A DNA stretch of 8,452 bases. Source: Candidatus Latescibacterota bacterium. Lineage in GTDB: Bacteria > Blakebacterota > Blakebacteria > Blakebacterales > Blakebacteraceae. The DNA is taken from the NCBI GenBank assembly GCA_023135015.1, contig JAGLTZ010000238.1:1-8452 (forward strand), given 5' to 3'. Under the pieces are notes generated by a model that saw nothing but the letters and a program-made list of their open reading frames with translations, did not search any database and was not told the DNA's origin. Below, in pieces: positions 1-6,488 of this stretch. A program made the position numbers and the translations under genes. Numbering within the stretch: position 1 is the stretch's first letter; every line of letters starts with the position of its first letter.

Positions 1-418
1 TTGTTTCACCAATAGCCAGCTGGTGCTCGTTCATGATCGGATAGGCGGCATTCAAGAATTTGTATGTCTCCGGGACCTGAGGGATCTCGCCAACGACAAT
101 TAGATCGGTGTCGTCGGGACTCTTCGTCCTCTTCGGTTCCATATAGACAGCCGCCATCTCCCCGCTGCCGTGCTCCATATGCGGAACGATATTTATCCAG
201 GTGCGGTCCGTTCCGCTGTCACAGGAGTGGGAAGTCATCGTCGAACTATCAACAGAAGCCAATCTGCCGACCAGAATACTGGTACAGCCTTCCGCAACGG
301 GCACTTCTTCCCGGACAGAACTCTTCCCGGGCAGTACTGACAGTGCTACAAGCACAAGAATTGTAGATGGCAGGAAGCTGTATGGTATGTATTGCCTGAG
401 GGTCTTGAACCTGTTCAT
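1..418 (-). CDS. C69-family dipeptidase, N-terminal part (cut by window start)
   Basis: This is the first 139 codons of a secreted dipeptidase of peptidase family C69 (PepDA type, N-terminal-nucleophile cysteine hydrolase); the rest lies outside the window. The ATG at 418 follows AAGGGGAGCGGAG, a good ribosome binding site. Residues 1-30 are a short basic stretch plus a hydrophobic segment (FLPSTILVLVALSVLPG), so export by Sec is likely. The expected catalytic cysteine is C45 in EGCTSILVGRLASVD, followed by the family-typical TSHSCDSG. Residues GEIPQVPETYKF and MNEHQLAIGET are shared almost word for word with the complete C69 protein at 3175-4797, so the two are diverged paralogs. Unlike that protein it has no lipobox. 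The frame is open to the window edge with no stop. The family cleaves dipeptides; the exact substrate is not visible. Confidence 0.9.
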   Translation of the reverse strand, partial: MNRFKTLRQYIPYSFLPSTILVLVALSVLPGKSSVREEVPVAEGCTSILVGRLASVDSSTMTSHSCDSGTDRTWINIVPHMEHGSGEMAAVYMEPKRTKSPDDTDLIVVGEIPQVPETYKFLNAAYPIMNEHQLAIGET

Positions 419-480
419 CTCCGCTCCCCTTATCCTTCAAGAGTTATTGAGACAATCCTTCTCTTTGTACTGGCGACGCG

Positions 481-511
481 ATTATCTGCCGGAAGTGTAG
501 CACCTAATCAA
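481..511 (-). promoter_or_regulatory. candidate sigma-70-type promoter for the left C69 gene
   Basis: On the minus strand TTGATT (506-511) and GATAAT (481-486) resemble -35 and -10 boxes, but the spacer is 19 bp, longer than the preferred 17. The -10 box lies about 62 bases upstream of the ATG at 418. The 185-bp gap from the S9 gene upstream leaves room for a separate promoter. It is judged by eye only. Confidence 0.3.
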
Positions 512-551
512 CTCTCTGTTCCATTTTCAACTGCACCGGCTGCTGAATGTG

Positions 552-582
552 CGATCAAGGCGCCGGAACCTGATCGATCAGG
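552..582. other. overlapping inverted repeats downstream of the S9 peptidase gene
   Basis: CCTGATCGATCAGG (569-582) is a perfect 14-bp palindrome. CGATCAAGG (552-560) can also pair with CCTGATCG (569-576), with one bulged A and an 8-base loop. The cluster starts about 20 bases after the S9 stop on the minus strand and may help end or stabilise that transcript. No T-tract follows on the minus strand; on the plus strand a T5 run follows (586-590). It could also be a protein-binding palindrome. Confidence 0.3.
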
Positions 583-603
583 GAGTTTTTCAGGGCGACG
601 CTT

Positions 604-2862
604 TCAGCGTGTGCTCGGTCCAGCCGGCAGCTTTTCCAGCAGGTAGCGGGTAAGCAGTGTGTAGAGGTGCCGGGTCGTATTGCGCCCCTCATATATCCCG
701 TGTGACCTGTTCGGGTACGCCATGAACGTGAATTGCCTGTTTGCGGCAATGAGCGCGTTCACCAGTGCCTCGGAACCCTGGAAGTGGACGTTGTCGTCAC
801 CCGTGCCGTGCACCAGGAGCAAGTTCCCTTTGAGCTGGTGCGCGAAGGTGATGGGAGAGCCAAGCCTGTATCCCTCCTCGTTGTCATCGGGCAGCCCCAT
901 GTAGCGTTCCTGGTATATCGTGTCATACAGGCGCTGGTCGGGGACCGGTGCCACAGAGATAGCGGTATGGTAGAGGTCCGGGTAGCGGAAGATTGCGTTC
1001 AGGCTCATCGACCCGCCTCCGCTCCAGCCCCAGATGCCGACTCTCGATGAATCCACATAGGGCCATTCGCCAATTTCTCTGACGGCGGCTGCCTGGTCCG
1101 CCGACGCGAGGATCCCTATCTGCCTGTAGATGATCTTACGCCACTCCCGTCCCCGCGGGGCCGGTGTTCCCCGGTTGTCCACACTCATCACCAGGTAACC
1201 CTGCTGTGTGAGCATCAGGTGCCACAGGTAGCGGTTCCCTCCCCAGCTGTCCTGAACGGTCTGACCCCATGGTTCCCCGTAAACGTAGAAGAGAACCGGA
1301 TACTTCTTCGCAGGGTCGAAGTCGTACGGTTTCATCTGCCAGCCGTCCAGCAGTATCCCGTCGCCGATGTCCGCCCGGAAAAACTCGACTGACGTCTTCT
1401 TCAGGGCCTCGACCTTCTCCCGCAGGCGGGCGTTGTCGGTTATGGTCCTTACGACTTCGTGCGAGGGAAGTCTGACGAGCTCGATGACGGGCGGTACCTG
1501 GAAGCTGGACCTGGTATGGAAGGCCCACTTCGAATCGTGCGATATCTGGTAGCCGTGCGTGCCGGGTTGCCCGGCAGGACTGATCCGCTGAGGTTCACCG
1601 GGTCCGTAGAGCCTGGTGCGGTACAGGTAGCGCTGGCCCGGGTTGTCAGGTGCGGCTATGTAATAGAGCCATCCTCCTTCCTCATCTATCTTCGTGACAC
1701 TGATGACGTCAAACTCGCCGAGCGTGACAGTTGTTATCTCCTTGCCCGAGCGCGAGACCAGATAAACGTGGCGCCAACCGTCCCTCTCGCTCACCCACAT
1801 GAAGAGGCTGCCGCCGTCGAGCCACTTCAGGTCGTCCACCGGGTCCAGCCATGCCTCATCCCTTTCAATCAGGATCGCTCTGACCTCGCCGGTCCTCGCG
1901 TTCCCCAGGATGACGCGGTTCGTGTTCTGCAGCCGGTTCAGGTACTGGATCACCACTTCGTCCGAGTTTGCCGCCCACTCCATCTTCGGGACGTAGTTGT
2001 CGCGGGGATCCCCGGTGAGCGCGAACCAGGTCGTCGGACCTCCGTCGGCGCTCACGACACCCACCCGGCATGCCGAGTTGGTGGTACCCACCTTCGGGTA
2101 CTGTACGGGGACTATCCTGGAGTAGATCGAGTCTGTGTTGTTGATCATGAAGAAGGTGCCCACGCCTTCGGTATCGAACTGCCAGTAGGCGATCCTGCCG
2201 CCGTCCGGGCTCCAGCGGAATCCATCCCTGAGGGAGAACTCCTCCTCATATACCCAGTCGGAGGTACCGTTGACGACCGTTCCGGAACCGTCTTTTGTGA
2301 GCTGTGTTATCCGGCCGTCCCGGAGGTGCTCCATATAGATGTTGTTCCTGCTGACGTAGGCCGCCCTGCTTCCGTCGGGTGATAACTTTGCGAACATCAG
2401 AGTCGATGGCGGGGAGTCGCTGCCCAGCTGGCGGAGATCCCTGCTCTCGAGATCCAGAACCCAGTAATCGCCGCGCGTGTTCTGCCGCCATACGCGCCTG
2501 GTGTTTGTGAATATCAGGAGCAGCCTGCCGTCCCATGACCAGGAGTAGTCGGAGATCCCGAGGGGTCTCGACCCCCCCGGGGGCACCAGCAGCGACGCCG
2601 GTACCAGGATCTCGCGGTCCCCGGTCTCAGGATCGTATCGCACGATATCCACTCCGCCCCCTGTGTCCGCCGACCTCTCGAGGGTCGTATAACCCGAGCC
2701 ATCCCTCAGCCAGCGTGCCGGCCCGAACCCGTCAGATCGGAATTCGGAGGAGTTGAATATCCTGTCGATGGTAAGAAGGGATGGGTCCTGGGTCTGTGCC
2801 CGCAGAGCGGGGTGGCAGATGAAGGTGAGCAGCAGTGCCGTAAGAAAGGTGAGTCTTTTCAC
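604..2862 (-). CDS. dipeptidyl-peptidase-IV-type S9 serine peptidase, secreted
   Basis: This 752-residue exopeptidase should release N-terminal dipeptides from peptides in the periplasm. The length matches DPP-IV (about 700-770). The GTG at 2862 is chosen because AGGAGA lies 5 bases upstream and because the protein then begins with a clean signal peptide (VKRLTFLTALLLTFICHPA, cut near residue 23). The in-frame ATG at 3087 would only add 75 residues encoded by a palindromic repeat. Residues about 30-495 form the DPPIV_N beta-propeller, with repeated W-S-x-D-G blades. DWVYEEEF (202-209) is the double-Glu motif that holds the substrate N-terminus in DPP-IV. Residues about 496-752 are the alpha/beta hydrolase: S614 in GWSGGG, D689 in HGTGDDNVHFQ and H721 in RSHGIYEG form the triad. 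The usual Tyr of GWSYGG is Gly here. ERYMGLP (652-658) is also family-typical. It sits between two C69 dipeptidases that could finish its dipeptide products. Confidence 0.93.
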   Translation of the reverse strand: MKRLTFLTALLLTFICHPALRAQTQDPSLLTIDRIFNSSEFRSDGFGPARWLRDGSGYTTLERSADTGGGVDIVRYDPETGDREILVPASLLVPPGGSRPLGISDYSWSWDGRLLLIFTNTRRVWRQNTRGDYWVLDLESRDLRQLGSDSPPSTLMFAKLSPDGSRAAYVSRNNIYMEHLRDGRITQLTKDGSGTVVNGTSDWVYEEEFSLRDGFRWSPDGGRIAYWQFDTEGVGTFFMINNTDSIYSRIVPVQYPKVGTTNSACRVGVVSADGGPTTWFALTGDPRDNYVPKMEWAANSDEVVIQYLNRLQNTNRVILGNARTGEVRAILIERDEAWLDPVDDLKWLDGGSLFMWVSERDGWRHVYLVSRSGKEITTVTLGEFDVISVTKIDEEGGWLYYIAAPDNPGQRYLYRTRLYGPGEPQRISPAGQPGTHGYQISHDSKWAFHTRSSFQVPPVIELVRLPSHEVVRTITDNARLREKVEALKKTSVEFFRADIGDGILLDGWQMKPYDFDPAKKYPVLFYVYGEPWGQTVQDSWGGNRYLWHLMLTQQGYLVMSVDNRGTPAPRGREWRKIIYRQIGILASADQAAAVREIGEWPYVDSSRVGIWGWSGGGSMSLNAIFRYPDLYHTAISVAPVPDQRLYDTIYQERYMGLPDDNEEGYRLGSPITFAHQLKGNLLLVHGTGDDNVHFQGSEALVNALIAANRQFTFMAYPNRSHGIYEGRNTTRHLYTLLTRYLLEKLPAGPSTR

Positions 2863-2867
2863 GATCG

Positions 2868-2873
2868 TCTCCT
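2868..2873 (-). promoter_or_regulatory. ribosome binding site fixing the GTG start of the S9 gene
   Basis: The minus strand reads AGGAGA here, 5 bases before GTG (2862-2860). No comparable site precedes the upstream in-frame ATG at 3087. Together with the signal peptide that starts at the GTG, this decides the start. Confidence 0.75.
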
Positions 2874-2912
2874 GGATAAGATCCGCGGGTATTCCCTGAT
2901 CATCCGGTCCTA

Positions 2913-3072
2913 GTGCCCTGTCACGCAACAACCATGGCATTCGAGCGGCGCCGTATCCCGACCGGCTGCGTTGCGTCTCCTCGCCATAGCCACCGCTATG
3001 CCTCGTCGCCACGCCTTGCCGGTCAAGCACGGCGTCACTCTCGGTGCCGACATTTGCTACGTGACATGACAC
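2913..3072. repeat. 160-bp imperfect long palindrome (MITE-like/REP-like element)
   Basis: The two halves are imperfect reverse complements around a centre at about 2992. The ends are GTGCCCTGTCAC (2913-2924) and GTGACATGACAC (3061-3072), which pair at 10 of 12 positions. Inside, GGCGCCGT (2947-2954) pairs with ACGGCGTC (3029-3036) with one mismatch. GACCGGC (2960-2966) pairs perfectly with GCCGGTC (3018-3024). CATAGC (2985-2990) pairs with GCTATG (2995-3000) across the loop CACC. Terminal inverted repeats plus a central hairpin and no coding capacity suggest a non-autonomous mobile element or repetitive extragenic palindrome. No convincing target-site duplication is visible and only one copy is in the window. 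It fills most of the 312-bp gap between the divergent S9 and C69 genes, 51 bases from one start and 103 from the other, so it may carry or disturb their promoters. I see no convincing promoter for either gene in the remaining bases. Confidence 0.75.
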
Positions 3073-3156
3073 CTGGTTACTTTCCACACTGGTTTAAAGT
3101 AGCCCGATATACCGTTATTGTGTCCAGAGGCATTTTGGTTTACAGCCAAACTTCGT

Positions 3157-3164
3157 GGAGGGAG
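3157..3164 (+). promoter_or_regulatory. ribosome binding site fixing the ATG start of the complete C69 gene
   Basis: GGAGGGAG lies 10 bases before the ATG at 3175. The frame is open upstream to a TTG at 3118, but that start has no such site and would place 19 mostly polar residues before the hydrophobic signal segment. The ATG at 3175 is preferred. Confidence 0.7.
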
Positions 3165-3174
3165 AAAAGTACTG

Positions 3175-4797
3175 ATGCGACTCTTCGGCAGGTTTCCCAC
3201 AGCAGTAAGGCTGGCATTGGCGGCACTCCTGCTGGCCGCCGGCTGTCTGACAATCTCGATAGTCACGCACTCCAAGACACTCTCTTCCGCAGGCGAAGAG
3301 ATACCGGATGGATGTACCAGCATCATCGCAGGCCGCCTGGCTACTACAGACGGTTCCACGATCACTTCCCATACGTGCGACGGCGGCAGCCGCAACTGGG
3401 TCGAGATCGTCCGGCATGCTTCGCATGAGGAGGGCGAGACGGTCCCGGTCTGGAACAAACGGATCAAGCGGACCGAGTTCGTGGGTGACTTGAGGGGCCT
3501 CGAAGCACTGGGCGAGATCCCGCAGGCTCCCGAGACCTATCAGTTCGTCCACACGGTCTACCCCTGCATCAATGAACACCAGCTCGCCATGGGGGAGACG
3601 ACCATCGGGCAGAGGCGGAAACTGAGATCCTCAGAGGGGATCTTCTCGATCGAGGAGCTCCAGAAGATCGTGATGGCGCGAACGAAGACAGCCCGGGAAG
3701 CGATCCGGATGATGGGGGAGCTGGCTGAGGAATATGGCTATATCGACACCGGCGAATGCCTGACGGTCATAGACCCCGAAGAGGCCTGGTTCTTCGAAAT
3801 CTTCGGCCCCGGTGAGGACAGGAAGGGCGCCGTATGGGCGGCGGTGCGGATTCCCGACGACCATGTGGCCATCTCCGCAAACATCTCCAGGATCGCCGAA
3901 ATCGATCCGTCTGACTCTGAGAACTGCATGGCATCCGACAATGTCTTCTCTCTGGCCGAGGAGATGGGCTGGTGGGATCCGGTGGGCGGCGAGCCGTTCA
4001 AGATGTGGAGGGTCTATAACGGCCGTAAGCCCTTCTCATACAGGGAGTACTGGGTTCTGAGCCGGCTCGCTCCATCACTCGACCTTCGTTTTGATGCCGA
4101 GGAGCTCCCCCTCTCGGTAAAGCCCGACCGGAAGGTGTCGGTCCGGGACATCATGGACCTCCTGGGCGCTACCTACGAGGGCAGCGAGTTCGATATGCTG
4201 CAGAACCTGAAGGTGACGGACAGAAGGAGGGGCGAGATGGAGCTGAGTCCTGTCGCCAACCCGTGGATGAGCCGGTCGACGATTAATCTTTTCAACGCGA
4301 TCAAGCCGAATACAGTCAGGCGGGTAAGGACCGTCAGCGTCAACTCGGCCGCCTATTCGACAGTCATCCAGGCACGGGACTGGCTGCCCGATCCGATCGG
4401 CGGTGTCCTCTGGCTCGGGTTCGACTGCCCCGCTCTCATTCCCAGGATCCCGATCTTCGCCGGCACATACGAGCTGCCGCCCGATTTCGCGGTGAGCGCC
4501 AAACACAGGTTCCGGCGGGACTGTGCGGCATGGGCGTTCCACCGGGCATGCCGGCTGGCGCAGATAACATATCAGAGGGACAAGGACATCATCCTGGGTG
4601 TGCGCAATGAGCTCCTGGACAGGGCGTTTGCCGAACTTCCCCTTATCGAACAACGGGCGCTGGAGCTCTACCGTGAGGATCCGCAGCAGGCGATCGAGTT
4701 CCTGAACGACTACTCCAATGACTTTGCCCGGGCGGTCGTGGACAGGATGTGGGATGCCGGAGACACCCTCTGGATGCGCTATGTGACCGGGTTTTAG
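3175..4797 (+). CDS. C69-family dipeptidase (PepDA-like), exported, possible lipoprotein
   Basis: A 540-residue cysteine hydrolase of family C69, expected to hydrolyse dipeptides outside the inner membrane. Residues 1-30 are a basic start and a hydrophobic stretch ending in LAAGC (20-24), a lipobox-like site, so C24 may be lipidated. Otherwise the segment is a signal peptide or anchor. The expected N-terminal nucleophile is C47 in DGCTSIIAGRLATTDGST; in this family the residues before it are removed to expose the cysteine. TSHTCDGG (64-71), GEIPQAPETYQF (113-124), NEHQLAMGETT (133-143), TGECLTVIDPEEAWFFEI (192-209), AVRIPDDHVAISANISRI (223-240) and ASDNVFSLAEEMGWWDP (253-269) follow the family order. 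The protein is somewhat longer than the roughly 470 residues of Lactobacillus PepDA because of the export region and a helical C-terminus. It diverges from the S9 gene and converges on the sulfatase gene. Confidence 0.92.
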   Translation: MRLFGRFPTAVRLALAALLLAAGCLTISIVTHSKTLSSAGEEIPDGCTSIIAGRLATTDGSTITSHTCDGGSRNWVEIVRHASHEEGETVPVWNKRIKRTEFVGDLRGLEALGEIPQAPETYQFVHTVYPCINEHQLAMGETTIGQRRKLRSSEGIFSIEELQKIVMARTKTAREAIRMMGELAEEYGYIDTGECLTVIDPEEAWFFEIFGPGEDRKGAVWAAVRIPDDHVAISANISRIAEIDPSDSENCMASDNVFSLAEEMGWWDPVGGEPFKMWRVYNGRKPFSYREYWVLSRLAPSLDLRFDAEELPLSVKPDRKVSVRDIMDLLGATYEGSEFDMLQNLKVTDRRRGEMELSPVANPWMSRSTINLFNAIKPNTVRRVRTVSVNSAAYSTVIQARDWLPDPIGGVLWLGFDCPALIPRIPIFAGTYELPPDFAVSAKHRFRRDCAAWAFHRACRLAQITYQRDKDIILGVRNELLDRAFAELPLIEQRALELYREDPQQAIEFLNDYSNDFARAVVDRMWDAGDTLWMRYVTGF

Positions 4798-4822
4798 GAG
4801 CGTTTCTCCGACAGGCTCCTAA
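4794..4822. terminator. shared hairpin across two convergent stop codons
   Basis: TTAGGAGC (4794-4801) and GCTCCTAA (4815-4822) are a perfect 8-bp inverted repeat with a 13-base loop. The arms contain the TAG stop of the C69 gene (4795-4797) and, on the other strand, the TAG stop of the sulfatase gene (4821-4819). The gap between the two genes is only 21 bp, so this is the natural place for a bidirectional terminator. Neither strand has a T-tract after the stem, so it is not a canonical intrinsic terminator and may instead block 3' decay or slow convergent polymerases. Confidence 0.5.
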
Positions 4823-6297
4823 GAATGTCGTGTGTGGCCAGCCGGCCTGACCCCGGTACCCTCCCGTTCCATATCGCCCAGGTCTTCACGGGCCTGTTCA
4901 GCCAGAGCCTGAAGGTGCGCAACTACCTGAGGATACCTGTCGGCGACATTAGTAGTCTCTCCGATATCCTTCTCAAGGTCATACAACTCCAGCCCGGTGC
5001 TGGCCTGCTCATAGGGGACAGAAAGCCCGCCCTGTCCTCCGGGCCGGCCGCCCAGTGTCCGGTAATTGTGCGGGAAGTGAAGCTTCCATTTACCCTGCCT
5101 TACGGCCTGCAGCTGGAAACCGGCCGGGTGTGTGTAGTAGAAGAAAAAGTGATCGCGCGGATTGGCACCCGGGTCCCCTTCCAGCAGGGGCAGGATGTTC
5201 ACACCATCGATTCTATGGCCGGGCAGTGGTGCTCCCGCCAGGGCGGCAAAGGTCGGCAGAAGGTCCATGGTCGTGGCGAGTTTGTCGCACTCGCTGCCTG
5301 CCCGAATGCGCCGGGGCCAGCGCATGATGCACGGCTCGCGCTGCCCGCCGTCCCACGTGGTGCCCTTGCCCTCGCGCAGAGGCAGGGCGCTGCCGGCATG
5401 ATTGCCGAAGTTGAGCCAGGGCCCGTTGTCGGAGGTGAACACCACCAGCGTGTTCCGGTCCACTCCGTTGTCTTCTAGAGCCTGGAGGATCTGGCCGACC
5501 GACCAGTCGATCTCCATCATCACATCTCCGTACATTCCCTGCTCACTCGTTCCCCTGAACTTCTCCGACACGCCCAGCGGCACATGCGGCATGGAGTGAG
5601 GAACATACAGGAAAAACGGATCGGTCCTGTGCTTCTCGATGAACGCGACCGCGCGCTGCGTATAGAGCGTGGTGAGAGTGTTCTGGTCCTCAAGCGTCTC
5701 TATTTCGCCCACTTTCTCGTTGCCGTCAATCAGCGGCAGCGGTGGATACTCCGCTTTTCTACCTTCCGATACGGGGTTGCAGAGATAGTCCCTGGGCCAC
5801 ATGTCGTTGGAATAGGGCAGGCCGAAGTACTCATCGAATCCGTGCTGGAGTGGCAGAAACATCCTGTGATGCCCCAGGTGCCACTTTCCAAAGATACCGC
5901 ATACATAACCCCTCTGCTTAAGAACCTCGGCAATGGTCAACTCCCCGTCGCTGATGCCGACCTGCGACCGCGGGCCCAGGGCGCCGCGAATACCTATACG
6001 GTTGGCGTAACACCCGGTGAGCAGGGCCGCACGCGAGGCGCTGCATACAGCCTGGGTGGCATAGAAATCGGTGAAACGCATCCCTTCGGCGGCCATGCGG
6101 TCGAGGTTGGGTGTCTCAAACCCTCGCGCTCCGAAGCATCCCACGTCGGCATAGCCCTGGTCGTCGGTGAAGATTACCACAAAGTTAGGCAGATGCCCGG
6201 CCCGTGCGCATGAGGACAATACGGAAGGCATTGAAAGTGCCGCCGAGCCCAGGACTACATCACGCAGAAAGCATCTTCTATCAATCGATTCGGTCAT
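4819..6297 (-). CDS. type I sulfatase (arylsulfatase A-like), Tat-exported, probable lipoprotein
   Basis: This 492-residue enzyme hydrolyses sulfate esters using a formylglycine made from cysteine. The modification motif is C85-S-A-S-R89 within AVCSASRAALLTG. Metal and active-site residues are visible: FTDDQGYADVG (43-53, D45/D46), GKWHLG (137-142), VPHSMPH (232-238, likely H234/H237), FTSDNGP (287-293, D290/N291) and K311 in REGKGTTWDGG. The ATG at 6297 is chosen because GGAGG (6303-6307) sits 5 bases upstream; a start at 6351 would add 18 residues ahead of the signal. DRRCFLRD (6-13) is a twin-arginine motif, followed by a short hydrophobic stretch and LSSC (27-30), a lipobox, which implies export of a folded, already modified enzyme and anchoring at C30. 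The C-terminal part has the usual LELYDLEKDIGETTN segment. The substrate could be a sulfated glycan or a small sulfate ester; nothing nearby settles it. No formylglycine-generating enzyme is in the window. Confidence 0.95.
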   Translation of the reverse strand: MTESIDRRCFLRDVVLGSAALSMPSVLSSCARAGHLPNFVVIFTDDQGYADVGCFGARGFETPNLDRMAAEGMRFTDFYATQAVCSASRAALLTGCYANRIGIRGALGPRSQVGISDGELTIAEVLKQRGYVCGIFGKWHLGHHRMFLPLQHGFDEYFGLPYSNDMWPRDYLCNPVSEGRKAEYPPLPLIDGNEKVGEIETLEDQNTLTTLYTQRAVAFIEKHRTDPFFLYVPHSMPHVPLGVSEKFRGTSEQGMYGDVMMEIDWSVGQILQALEDNGVDRNTLVVFTSDNGPWLNFGNHAGSALPLREGKGTTWDGGQREPCIMRWPRRIRAGSECDKLATTMDLLPTFAALAGAPLPGHRIDGVNILPLLEGDPGANPRDHFFFYYTHPAGFQLQAVRQGKWKLHFPHNYRTLGGRPGGQGGLSVPYEQASTGLELYDLEKDIGETTNVADRYPQVVAHLQALAEQAREDLGDMEREGTGVRPAGHTRHS

Positions 6298-6488
6298 AAC
6301 ATCCTCCATAAAGAAGGTCGCCCCAGCCGTAGGGTCAGTACCCGCGGACAAATACTACAGCATGGTTCGATGGCTCTTCCACCCTGACAATACTGTCCAA
6401 AGCGGTATCCTCGTCGACAAGCACAAACATGTTACCTTTCTTATCGAAGTCTGGGTGCTGTCGGCCCAATTAACGAAAGAGGTTCCGA
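6298..6488. promoter_or_regulatory. divergent intergenic region of the sulfatase and NTF2-like genes
   Basis: These 191 bp must hold promoters for both divergent genes. On the plus strand CTGACA (6384-6389) and TATCCT (6406-6411) are spaced 16 bp apart and could be a weak -35/-10 pair for the NTF2-like gene. GACAATACTGTC (6386-6397) has inverted GACA/TGTC ends overlapping this -35 box, a possible small operator. AAAGAGG (6476-6482) is the ribosome binding site of the right gene. No clear promoter for the sulfatase was found. Confidence 0.3.

Noticed and set aside
1459..2382. 307-codon open frame on the plus strand
   Set aside because: It lies wholly antisense to the S9 peptidase, whose domains, triad and signal peptide are unambiguous. 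The translation shows no recognisable domain; long antisense frames are expected in GC-rich genes.
2913..3072. CRISPR repeat or integron attC site
   Set aside because: There is a single palindromic unit without spacers, no cas genes, no integrase, and no gene cassette arrangement. A MITE-like or REP-like palindrome fits better.
4075..4653. 192-codon minus-strand frame
   Set aside because: It is antisense to the C69 dipeptidase, with proline/arginine-rich low-information sequence and no domain.
4825..5478. 217-codon plus-strand frame, with further plus frames up to 6213
   Set aside because: These are antisense to the sulfatase and have no recognisable motif. They are shadows of its codon bias.
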